From Paragordius varius (Eukaryota; Nematomorpha), in contig OZ176054.1 of the NCBI GenBank assembly GCA_964247055.1, forward strand, positions 4,836,001 to 4,900,000: a stretch of 64,000 nt of DNA, given 5' to 3'. Shown here piece after piece: positions 22,001 to 33,067 of this stretch. A program made the translations under genes and the position numbers. The notes beneath the pieces are model-generated. The model ran no database searches, was not told where the DNA came from, and saw nothing but the letters and a program-made list of their open reading frames with translations. Numbering within the stretch: the first letter of the stretch is position 1; every line of letters starts with the position of its first letter.

Positions 22001-25000
22001 GCAATCACTACACTTGACTTTGGAAACTATAATTTTTTATCTTGTACCTTTCTAGTATTGTTTAATAATTTATAAATGTTATTAAAGGGTTTTAAAAGAA
22101 TATTAAACTTGAAAATATTTTCTAATGGTCTAAAAATGAAAACTACTTAGAGAAAAATTATCCCCAGCACCTTATTACAAACGCTATAAATAAAATTATG
22201 AAGCATAATGGAAGTAATAAAAATAAGAATAATAATGAGATTAATAACAACACTAATAACAGCAATACAGATAAGAACAGAAAGGATAAAAAAATACTAG
22301 TAATACCTTATCACGAAAACGTCAGTAAAAACAAGGATTTTAAATCCAAGTTTCATATTCTTTTTAAACCCGGCGATAACATTTATAAAATAAATACTAG
22401 AAAGGTACAAGATGAAAATTTTGCCGTTTACAAAGTCAAGTGTAGTATGCGAGGATGTTTATATTGGTCAGACTAAAAGAGGTATTAACACTCGAATAAA
22501 AGAACATAAAGCCGCAGAAAGAAAAAACAAAATAAATGTGTTGGCACTTGGCTTATCATGCACATAAGTACAGACACAAGATTGATTGGGATAACGTTGA
22601 AATATTAATAAAGAATAAAACGACACAATTATTGAAGGAAAGTTACTATATAAATAATTAAGATAAATTAATAAACAGACAGAAAGAAATCAATCATGTC
22701 AACCCAATAACGGAATTTTTTATAAATAAATATACATCTTTATTTTTATAAAATATTTCATAATTTTAATTTATATCTTATTTTTATTTTATTTGTGTAA
22801 TCTAACGAAAATTCATTAATATATTCATTATTTTGCTGATATTTCATACTATTCTAAAACCTACTGATTCAGCCCAATCCATAATGCAAAGATTATTTAA
22901 ACATAATTGATCACCAATAATATAATTATTAAGCTTTCATTCAACAAAGATAATTCTGTTACAAAAATAAAAAAAAACTTTTTTTAAAATTGAACATATA
23001 AGTTTTTTCTGTTTTAGGAGCTGGCATTTTTTTCAGCAGAAGATGCGGATTCATTAGATCCTCATCACAAAAAGGATAAACGCGAGGGCGCCTTTTATGT
23101 ATGGACGGAAAAGGAAATTCAATCTATTTTAGCAGACCCTGAATTATACAATTTATGCAAACGATGTTTTGGTATCACCGAAAACGGAAATATAGATCAT
23201 AGATATGTAAATATTTATAATTTAACATTTATTGTGCCGAGCTGATTAGTTATGAACGCTAGTTTTTTGTATAAAACTTATGAAAAAAGGTTTATTATAA
23301 TGTGATTTAATGCATTAAGTTTTTTGTTGAAGATTTTTTATCCAATTGGTTTTTAATTATTTCATAATTATTCAGGATGCACATAATGAGTTAGAAAATC
23401 AAAACGTTTTATGTTTTGTCAATGATTTTGAAACACTATCAAAAGAACTTAATTTACCAGTTTATGATTTGGAGTTAAAATTATCGCATATTTACGAAAA
23501 GCTAAACGAGGTAAGGAAACAAAGACCAAGACCATTTAAGGACACAAAAATTTTGGCATCGTGGAACGGTAAACATTTTGTTCATTTATCCATTTACACA
23601 TTAAAAATATTTAAATTATTGGAGAAATAGATTAAATTTATCAGCATAACGAGTATAACGGCAATATAGTTATTAATTATATATACTCAAATTATAAAAT
23701 GCATAGTATATATTGTAATTAAATACGTATAAACGAAATTAACTAATTGAATTACTTTAAATATTTATCAATTAGTGATAATAAATAACAAAAAATTACA
23801 TGAAATTTTATAATTTTAAATTTCATATTAAATTTAAGTTTCATATCATATATATATTTTTTTCATATCAAATAAGATTAATAAAAGCGATTAAATGCCT
23901 TTAAAATAACGATTCAGACCCAACCCCTATTTTAATTATATTTTAAGTTAATTTTTGCCAATACTTTTATTTGATTTAATTTTAGGGCTTATGATTTCTG
24001 GCTTAACATGCGCTGGAATTTTGTTGGATCAACCCAATTTTATCGATCGTGCCATTAAGTGTGCCAATTTTCTCAAAAACAATTTAATAAAATCCGATAA
24101 AACGCTTTTACGAAGTTTGTATTATGACGAACAATCGCACGCTACTTCACAACTGTAAGTTATTAGACACACACACACAAATTTTTTTTTGAATGTAATC
24201 AAAAGAATTTTTGCACAAAAAATTGTTGCTAAAAATAATATTGCCTGATTTAAAACCAACACCAACTTATATTTATTGACATGAGAATGAGGACAAAAAT
24301 AATTAATTTCACAATTTTTTGTGATAAAAATGGTTTAAATAGGGACTCATTAACATCAGTCTGTCAAAAAAGGCTGTAATATTTAAAATCTTGATTTTGA
24401 ATAAAATTTAATATTTTCCTTTCAAAATAAGGAATATACATGTATTGGTAACAGTCAATCGGATATTTCAGGTATCATTTGGGAATATAAATCAAGATTT
24501 ACGTTCTATCTTTATAATATTTATAACAGTATGTTCATTAACGTTAGTAAATTATCATTATTGTTGGACAATCGTTAATAAGTAGCAAATGATATGGAAA
24601 AAATCTTTCATAATTATACAGAATATACTGTTATAACATATAAAAAAAATAACATTCAACCAGTTGTTGTTTTTTACCCATACACTACTGTGCAGATCGG
24701 TCAAAAATAATTTCAATATTAATATATATATATAAATATAGTTCTCAACCGATTGAAGGATTTCTCGAAGATTATGCTTTTACCATTGGTGGATTGCTTG
24801 ATTTGTTTGAAGCGACATTCGATGACACTTGGTTACAATTAGCCACCGAACTTCAAACACGGCAAGATCAGCTGTTTTGGGACACGAATGATGGCGGATA
24901 TTTTGTCACAGCTCTTAAAAGTTCTGATGGCCAAGAAGAAGGAAATACTGACCTTAACACAGTTTTGCGTTTAAAAGATGGTATTTTTTTGTAAAATTAC

Positions 25001-27922
25001 GTAAATTTTTATGAATCAAATTAATAAAAATGTGAGTTTTATATTCTCGTATATGTAAGGTAATTATTACAAATTCCATTCTCTTAACACTTCAAATTAA
25101 ATAATAAAGTATATATAGTTTATATGACGGTTGAGTTTTTAACCGGTTAAATATGTTGATCTGATTACTTGTGATTCTAGTCGTTTATATCCAAATCGAT
25201 AACAAAATTGGAAATATATGTTTGATACATGTAAGAATCAACCAATAATATCCTTCTAAATAGTTTTAAATTATTTAATTTTAATAAGTAAAAAGGGCTG
25301 ATATTACAAATTTTTAAATTTTTTACATTGATAGGTTTATACACCGTAATCACGTTATAAAACTATTAAAAAATTAAATAAGCGCCTACAGTCACGATTG
25401 CAGTTATAACTGATCAAACCCTCACCTATACTATTCTACAGTAAACCAAAAATTTAAAGACAAAAATAAATACTGAACAACTTATTTTTTAAATAAATAG
25501 CGCAATATTTTTTTGATTTTTACATGTGATATAATTGATTACTAATTTAAAATATATATATATATTGTATTATCAATTTATATCATTATCCCTTATTTTG
25601 GCGAAAGAATCATAAAATATTTTTTCATAAAAAAACATATATTAGTTTTTATAATGTCAATTTTTAACACATACAAAAATTTATAGAACAAACAAATAGT
25701 CATAAAAATTGAAATTATAAGTAAACACGTAAAAATATAAAGAATATTTTTTTTTGAAAAGAAACCATAGCTTTTAACATCTAATTATTATTTTTAAATA
25801 TAACTCATTTTTTAATTTGCAAAATAGGAAATAAACATGTATACTAGTTACACACCATCATATATTTACAAATCAATATTTATAGGAAAATTTGATGTTT
25901 AAAAAAGTATACTTGTATTTTGGAAAAAAACTGTCTTTATATTATGACATTTCGTCTGCATAATTTCAATTTTAACAGTATTACACATGAAAGTCTAAAT
26001 CTTATTATAGATCAGGATGGAGCTGAGCCTTCAGGAAATTCAGTTTCAGCTTTAAACCTTTTGCGACTTTCATATATTTTGGGTGAAGATGACTCAATGG
26101 AGGGCAAAGATTTCAAAATGAAAGCTGAAAAATTATTGCGTTCGTTTGCTGTTAAATTGCAACAATTTCCTTATGCTTTACCAAAACTTACCATAGCCTA
26201 CAACATTATGCTGAGTCCAAGAACTGTAATTATATATATACCATTTACAGTTTAAATTCACCCTTGAACAATTCAAATTCTACCTCGACCAATTCAACCC
26301 TTGAACAATTCAAATTCACCCTTAAACAATTCAAATTCACCCTAAAAATAAATTATTGTTTTCGAACTAATATAATTCATTATTAATATGAAATATATGT
26401 TTATGGTATAGTTTATTATTTTTTCAGTATTATTTTAATTTAAAACAAAATTTTTATTTTTTAAAAATATATATTATATAGGTAATATTTAATCTTAAAA
26501 ACATATATTTTATTTGAGGGTGAATTTGAATTGTTCGAGGGTGAATTTGAATTGTTCAAGGGTGAATTTGAATTGTTCAAGGGTGCATTTGAATTGTTTA
26601 AGGGTGAATTTGAATTGTAAATGGTTATATATATATAAATATATTATAAGAGCAAAAGTATTATCATAAAAACTACCTTTTATTTTAATAAATGTAAATG
26701 ATCCTCCCTATTCTCATAATAGCTTCCGTGGAAAATATACCTGATTCATGTAGTCCGCATCATGTACCTTTTCATGAAGAAATTTTTATTTAATTGATAT
26801 ATAGTTTTTTGATTTGTATATGATTATATTTATATATTAAAAAGTTCAAATATGATCAAAATTAATTTTTTGTTTTTGTTTAAAATCATATTCCACAAAC
26901 TAATAAGTTTTAAGTAAAATAACAGACTACGATTATTAGTAAAAAATAGGATTTTATTAAAATTCATATGTATGATTATTAGAATAAATGAATTATATTA
27001 TAAACTTTATTATGAAAGATCATGATAGGGGTTTTAAAGTACAAGAAATATGGTAAAGATTTATGATCGTCTTTTTGACCGCTTTAGATATAAGCAGTCA
27101 GACTTCTAAACATTTTACATATTTTAAAATAAATAATTAATAATGGTATATCATCAAAAATTAAAAACTTGTTTAATTAATTAATTATTTTTTTAAAACA
27201 TATATTTGTTGTTTTAAATAATTAGTATAATGACTATCAAAGCCAAGTCGGTTATTATTTTGATTGGTCAAAATTACATTATAATTAATTCTTTTACAGG
27301 TAACAATTTTAGGAGATATTAATGATGCTGGCACTAAATCAATGCTAAAATATGCAAAAATTTTCTGTGATATTATTGTTCCACTAGACCCTAAAACAGC
27401 TAAACAATCCTATCTGTTGGGCAAAAATAAAGTATTTTTACTTTCATTTTAGCTTATTTAAGCATATTAATTTATTTATATCCATTATTTCTAATTCAAT
27501 ATAAATTTAAGCAAAACGTTACGCTAAACGAATAACCCTTTTAATTTTTTTTTGGTATCAAATTTTTAGTTAATATTCGACATTCGTTAAAATCAAATTT
27601 TATTAAAGTAAATACAAAGTTTTTCTTCAAAATTTTATTACAAATTCATCATAATAATTAAAGGCTGTTATATTATGTTCTTTATTGGATTTATTATAAT
27701 TATTGTTTCTTAGTTTCGCCTGTATATTTCATAGTGCTATCCATAATTTTAATTGACTAATATTTTACAATCACCTTGTTTTTAAAAAAACTTTTCTCTA
27801 AACTCTTTATTTTCAAAACTTAGAATCTATCAAACATCAAACAAATTAATAATAAACCGACCATGTATTTGTGTCAAAATCATGTTTGTCAACCACCAAC
27901 AAACGAAATCCCACAATTTTAA
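19043..27922 (+). CDS. SPATA20: SPATA20-type thioredoxin-like (DUF255) protein
   Basis: Fourteen phase-consistent exons: 19043-19113, 19137-19201, 19228-19382, 19624-19767, 19963-20197, 20694-20835, 21110-21338, 23018-23206, 23376-23568, 23986-24154, 24742-24980, 26011-26225, 27300-27431, 27824-27922; 758 residues against about 786 in human. The N-terminus has the family hallmarks [16 protein letters not shown] and a thioredoxin-like active site STCHWCH (Cys51, Cys54), then [15 protein letters not shown] and [11 protein letters not shown]. The rest is an (alpha/alpha)6-barrel-like region with [39 protein letters not shown] and [14 protein letters not shown], ending in the cysteine pair motif YLCQNHVC. 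The family occurs from bacteria to humans; the biochemical role is not settled. The ATG at 19043 directly precedes the conserved block. Introns 1 and 2 are 23 and 26 nt; the others are 195 nt to about 1.7 kb and hold mobile DNA. Confidence 0.93.
21445..22860. mobile_element. Inverted pair of Penelope-like element 3' ends in SPATA20 intron
   Basis: Two copies of the same element lie tail-out on opposite strands, arms about 21445-22140 (-) and 22141-22860 (+), forming a large inverted repeat inside intron 21339-23017. Both arms encode the linker and the start of a GIY-YIG endonuclease of the type found in Penelope-like retroelements ([20 protein letters not shown]). Both are broken 5'-truncated fossils. 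The left arm is interrupted by a 140-bp hairpin element that the right arm lacks, so that insertion is the younger event. Confidence 0.75.
21658..21797. mobile_element. CAGTAGC-ended hairpin MITE
   Basis: A 140-bp element with long, nearly perfect inverted ends (CAGTAGCGTATGGCATAAAA at the left, complement at the right). TA follows the right end, fitting Tc1/mariner-type target choice. The matching empty site is visible in the other Penelope arm near 22640-22660. It has no coding capacity and its termini match the longer element at 30674-31862. Confidence 0.85.
24560..24695. mobile_element. Partial CAGTAGC-family element in SPATA20 intron
   Basis: The complement of the right edge reads CAGTAGTGTATGGGTAAAAA followed by ACAACAACTGGTTGAA, matching the right end of the element at 30674-31862. 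The left end was not located, so this is probably a truncated copy. It lies in intron 24155-24741. Confidence 0.5.
26237..26627. mobile_element. TATACCATTT-ended MITE, type B, in SPATA20 intron
   Basis: Begins 11 bp after the splice donor at 26226. Ends are TATACCATTTACAGTTTAAA and an inverted partner. Several direct copies of the TTGAACAATTCAAATTCACCC type follow the left end, with complementary copies at the right, more than in the 9297 copy. Non-coding. Confidence 0.85.
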
Positions 27923-28936
27923 AAGAAATTTCAAATGCAATATATTTTAGAAATACTAGTAGATTTTTTGGCATAGCTATATTTATTATATGATTTATAA
28001 ATAAGATAGAGAGTTCATATAGATGTATAACAATAAATTATATTATAGCAAGATATGTATATATATATATACTTTGTAAAATGAGATGCGTTATAAACAT
28101 GAATAAAGTATTTGGTTTTATGGAAGCTAAATTTAATTTATCTAATGAGACGTTGAAGGTTGATTAGATCTTTGCTGCATTATACTATCCATATAAATCT
28201 CTATCGTATGAATGATATATGAATAAAATTAATTATTAAACGCGACAAATTTGTTAAGTATTAAGAAACAGGCTTTTTTCAAAGACTAAAAAATATTTTT
28301 TGTTCAAAAAGCAAAATAATATATATTTAACATAAATAAATATAAACTTGTATCTTCTCGGCATTTGGAAAAGCTAACTTTGAAATTGGTCCATGTGAAT
28401 TCACAAAGATAAAGTGTATAAAATATAAGGATTAAAAGTGTGCATGATAATGCTCCAATCGTTAAGTAATGTAGCGAATATTTGTTGAAATAAGTCTGTT
28501 TTAAAGTATATAGTTTTATATATATTTATTTTTTTAATGTTTGTTCAGTAAAAAGTTAAAAAGGCGTAAAGGCTTATGAATTATATATGTGAAGAGTTTA
28601 ATTTTTACCTAAAAACAATAAAAAAAATTCAAACCTATTTTAAATTCACATCATGGGCATGCTTAAAAACTAAAATAATTTATTTCTAATGATAAATTTT
28701 AAGTATTTTTTTTACTATATTTTATATAGAAAATTTAATAATTTATTTTTATAACACATGGTAATCACCTTTGTTGAAAATTTTTTAAACGCAGAAAAAT
28801 GATATAACAAATATTTGTAGGCTGTAAAACATGCATAAATTTTAATTTAACTTAAATTATCTAATTTAAAAAAGATATAAAAACAAGAATACACAATTAT
28901 TCAACTTGAGAAGTGAGATAAAACATATTTTATTAT
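27923..28936. other. Intergenic, nothing recognised
   Basis: AT-rich, with a TA microsatellite near 28060. No coding frame, repeat family or RNA gene could be supported. Confidence 0.5.
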
Positions 28937-30338
28937 CAGGTGTAGTCATAGTCATGTATCATTACCAATTTAAAATAAAAATACACCAGCCAAATAACGC
29001 AGCCGATTAATTTGACAAAGACGCCATTTTGATCCGACATTAAGTGGCACACAAGTTGAATCCGCTAAAAACTAGCGTCATCTTATTTTATGCCTGACAT
29101 TTGCGGCACGCACTGCTTTTCTGATTCTATCAAAAGAAAAAAAAATCATCTTTGTTGGTAGAATCAAAAGGTGAACATGTTCCATCGATCCAAACATGTG
29201 AAGCATGAACCTTTAAATGATTTTAAGGTGAAAGAGAATGAAGCTTCTAAGGGAATCAACATTGCAAAGATTATAAAATAGGTTTTTAGATGATGACCCA
29301 ACTCAAATTCAACCAAATCAGCAGACATTTATGAGCTGGGAAAACTATATAAACTGATTCCCACACAATTAAAATGAACGTCCGAACGCAAAGAACCCTG
29401 TGAAATCCTATTTTAAAATGACGAAAGAAAATCATTTTTGATTCGAATTGTGAAGGGTGAAAAAGTGCCGTTTATTGTTATTACAAAGCGGAAATCGGAT
29501 TTCACCTTTCAAGGCCGATCCATCAAAAACAAGGCCAAATCGCTTCAGCAAGAGAACTATATTCTTTGTTTGGTAATACTATAATGGTATAGTGCATTCG
29601 GAAATTTTGAAGCCAAGCGTGAAACCGTTAATACACAATGCTATTGCCAACAAATAATTAAATTATGCATTAATCGAAAAACGACTAGAATAAGCCAGAA
29701 CAAATGGATGGCAAATTAGCTTGCCAATCATTAGTTTCACATAGCAAAACCAGCGAAAGACACCTTATAATCGCTTCGCTAGAGAAATCTTGCACAACCA
29801 CTCCGACGCCATCTGATTAATACAACATCGCATTAATGGGACACATGCTCGCAGAATATTATTGGTTTGGCCCAGTTATTGGGATTCCATGGATTAATTT
29901 ACGATATATGTCTCTATCAATTGTTGCGTTTCGAGGTATGTTCAGGAATTTTAAGTCTTGTTCTATGATTTGAGTCCAAGTTGTTTTAGGCATCCCTTTA
30001 CGGTTGGGGGCAGGAATCTGTAAATCAAGAATTTCCTTTGCAGGTGAGTCTATACTGGATCTGTGTCAAAATACCGAAGTCTATTTGTTCTGATAAAAGC
30101 TGTTATTGGTTCTAGTTCAATGGTAGGATTTGCAGTACTTTAATAATTTCTAAGAAGTTGGAAAAAAGCTTTCGAGTTTGCTGAAATAGAAAAGCAGTTT
30201 TTTTGCATGGCATTCATAAGATTACCAGAGAAATGGGATATAAAAGTCGATTGACAATTTGTTAAATGAAATAGATTTCTTTAAAAATACGTGGATTTTT
30301 TTACCAAAAAAATCGGTAATAACTTATGACTACACCTG
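28937..30338 (+). mobile_element. Decayed mariner element with intact inverted ends
   Basis: Ends are CAGGTGTAGTCATA and its exact 14-bp inverted copy (TATGACTACACCTG at 30325-30338). Internal plus-strand sequence keeps traces of a mariner transposase: a region before the second catalytic aspartate (ISFHIAKPAKDT, near 29725-29760) and the tail RILHNHSD...HMLAEYYWF (to about 29870). Many stops interrupt it, so it is non-functional. A LINE 3' fragment has been inserted near 29870. Confidence 0.75.
29866..30165 (-). mobile_element. LINE ORF2 3' fragment inside the mariner
   Basis: The minus strand reads AKEILDLQIPAPNRKGMPKT followed by TWTQIIEQDLKFLN and DRDIYRKLI, the C-terminal pattern (GxPKxxWxxxIxxDL...DRxxWRxLI) of non-LTR retrotransposon polyproteins. 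Only about 100 codons remain, with frame changes, so this is a 5'-truncated insertion. Confidence 0.65.
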
Positions 30339-30673
30339 GTAAATCGCATCATTATTTAAAGAAAAAATAGCAAGCTGCTTACATACCAATCTTTGAACTA
30401 CATAAACTCACTAGATAGTTAGTGATCATTTAAAATTAACATTTATAGTTAAATGTAATTATAGATTAATAAATGAAAACGGCCAATCGCATATTTAAGG
30501 AAAGACATTGGATGGCTCTTTTTATTCTTAAATTTTTTTTGTCCGAAATCAAAAAATAATTTCAAACTATTTAAATAAATAAATAAATTAATTAATGTTA
30601 AAAATTATATAATTTCTAAATATAAGGCCCATTGATGTGGGCAGTTCATATTATTGTAGGCCAATTAGTAATA

Positions 30674-31862
30674 CAGTAGCGGATGTTAAACATACGTGCA
30701 TAACACTAGACAACAAATTTTAACCTTTTTTAACTGCCATTTTTGTAAATTTAAAATTTATTTCATTAAAGTACATAATTAGTATATCTGAAAAAAAATT
30801 GGTCTAGCATGGAAGAATTTCTTTATATTAGAGTTTATCGATTATTTTTGGCCCCGATTTAACATTAAACTCGAAATTTCGAAAAAGAGCGCAAAAAACT
30901 GAATCTTATAAATGGTAGTAAGTCATTTAAATCAATCGGATGTAAAAGTTATTTGGATTTAAATGGTCGAAATTTTTAATCCTTAAATAATTCAAGAATT
31001 TTCACAGACAAACTAATTTGAAAATCTTATAAATTATTTTTATATAATTATTAGGTTTATATTAGTATTTAATTTAATAAAAATGTTTGAAAAAGCTTTT
31101 GGTTTGCTTTTTTAATAAAAAAATTATTATCATAAATATTTTACCTAGTGGATACTAAAATGCATAGTTATAACTGTAAATTTATTACATAATGGCTATA
31201 AAAGATTAAAAATACCTTAAACTTTGTTTTTATCTTTAAAATTTCGAAATTATCAGCCTTGTAAAGAAAATAAATTAATATTGATGAGATGGTAATTTTT
31301 AAAAAAACAAAAAACTTAAAAATGGCTGTTTTGAGTGACATAAAAGCAATAAAAAATGTTTTAATCAAAAAAAACTTTCTTGTGTTATCTTTTTTGGACA
31401 TTCATCTCCATCTAAACAAAGTTTGAGCTATTTTCATCCATTAGTTTTAAAAACATAGTAATTAAAAAAAATGCTCTCGCTTCGCGCGTTTGTCGCTCTT
31501 TGTGTCCAATATTAAGTGTCGATGTAATACATATTAGTATGCATTTTATAGAGTTTTTATTACTCTTTCGAATGATATATTACAAATGGGCATTACTTGT
31601 ATATTTTCAAAGAAAAACATTTTTTAGTAAAATTTGATAAAGAGGGCGCATAATCAAAAAAATCAAAATATACAAAATTCTTCCAACGAGTTATAATTTT
31701 TATTTCAGATTTACTGTTAAAATGATACTAAATATTAGAAAATGCAAAAAACTCGAGTGGCAGAAAAATTTGTTGTCTAGTGTAATCAAATAAAATTAAA
31801 TGCTGTAAGATAAGAAAAAAATATAATTTCAACCATTTGTTGTTTTTATCCATAGGCTACTG
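30674..31862. mobile_element. CAGTAGC-ended element, 1.19 kb, abutting APH-1
   Basis: Flanked by TA on both sides (TA|CAGTAGC...GCTACTG|TA), with inverted sub-terminal matches: ACACTAGACAACAAATTT occurs about 30 bp from the left end and, inverted, about 75-95 bp from the right end. No transposase frame is visible; a 77-codon minus-strand frame (31168-31401) is K/F/I-rich and probably chance. It is therefore a non-autonomous Tc1/mariner-type element, inserted only about 8 bp beyond the APH-1 stop codon. Confidence 0.7.
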
Positions 31863-31871
31863 TATTGCCAA

Positions 31872-33005
31872 TTAGCCCTGCGCATAATAAATATAAACCA
31901 AAATTAAGTAAAACGAAATATATTTAATGGTAAAACATACAATAAGGACTGCAAGGAGATGAGTTAATACAACTAAAACGACTTTTGAGTAATGTTTCGT
32001 ATCAAGGCCCATATAAAGTATTAATGCCCAACATATGTTTAAACTGATAAAGATATTGGCTGAAATGCCTAAAAATATAATTAACAAAACAAATCACTAT
32101 ATAATAAAAACTCGTTTATAATTTATAAAAGAAACACTTATCAAATGGAAATAAATTAGATGTGATTAAAAATAAATTGAAGAGTATAATACAATATCTA
32201 AAATTAGTTAAAAAAATAAAGATGTTATGTTTTGCTAACAGTTATGGTGGAAAAATATTTTTAAAACAATTCAGGCAATTTTAATTCTTATATTTTGGAA
32301 AAAGTTTAATGTATCTAAATTTTAATTTAATCAAGCATAGGAATTAGTATATACAATTATTTATCAATTAAATCCAATTTAATAATAAAAATTATATAAT
32401 ATACATTACTTAAATATGTTTTTATTTTCTTAAACATCAAAAAAAATTTTATATAATTACATTTGGTTATTATGTATATATAATATGGTTTTCCATCAAT
32501 CCCGAATGTCCCAGGACCTAACAATTGAGCGAGAGAATTTATTACGGCTAATCCGGAAGTTATAAAACCAAAACCCACGCCAGAAACTAAATCTTTATAA
32601 AAGAAAAATTACCAAAATAAAATTTTCGGTATATGGCTTTATTAGCGTGTTCATTATCGTCTAAATCCATAAATTTTTGGAGATTCTTAAAAGATAATCT
32701 TCACATTATATATTAGGTTACTTTAAAACTTTGTACCATAAATACTTAAAAAGAATTTGAACAAATACTGAAACAATCATTGAATACAGAAGTTTATCTC
32801 GCAATGGTACAAAAGCGTACCAAATAAAAGAGGTACATAGCATAGCAAGTAATGCAAAGAAAGAACTAAAATATTATAAAAATCAAATTTTTTACCTTGC
32901 CACAAAAGTTATACATTTAATTGGATTTAAAATTATGGTTTGGGCCAAAAGAATCAAGGGACCAAACGTTAAAAATATCAAACCAATGAGGTGCAAAAAA
33001 CCCAT
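31872..33005 (-). CDS. APH1: APH-1, gamma-secretase subunit
   Basis: APH-1 is the multipass scaffold that assembles presenilin, nicastrin and PEN-2. Exons on the minus strand: 33005-32896, 32865-32722, 32698-32613, 32592-32461, 32068-31872, phases consistent; 222 residues against 265 in human APH1A. Start MGFLHLIGLIFLTFGPLILL matches the first membrane segment. The TM4 motif reads SGVGFGFITSG (Gly118, Gly122, Ser126, against three glycines in human), followed by the signature NSLAQLLGPGTFGIDGKPYY. Of the two conserved histidines, the second is kept (LTHLL, His194), but the first is Asn168 (human His171). The protein ends near the start of the seventh membrane segment. Introns 1-3 are 30, 23 and 20 nt, the last being the shortest in the window. 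Head-to-head with VPS26. Confidence 0.88.
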
Positions 33006-33067
33006 GACTGATAAAATTCGATTTATTCATTCATGGATAAAAAGGCATATATCTTTGCTGCATTTGA
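33006..33067. promoter_or_regulatory. Bidirectional start region APH-1 / VPS26
   Basis: Sixty-two bp separate the start codon of APH-1 (33005, -) from that of VPS26 (33068, +). Both starts are supported by homology to the protein N-termini. No core-promoter motif is obvious. Confidence 0.6.
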
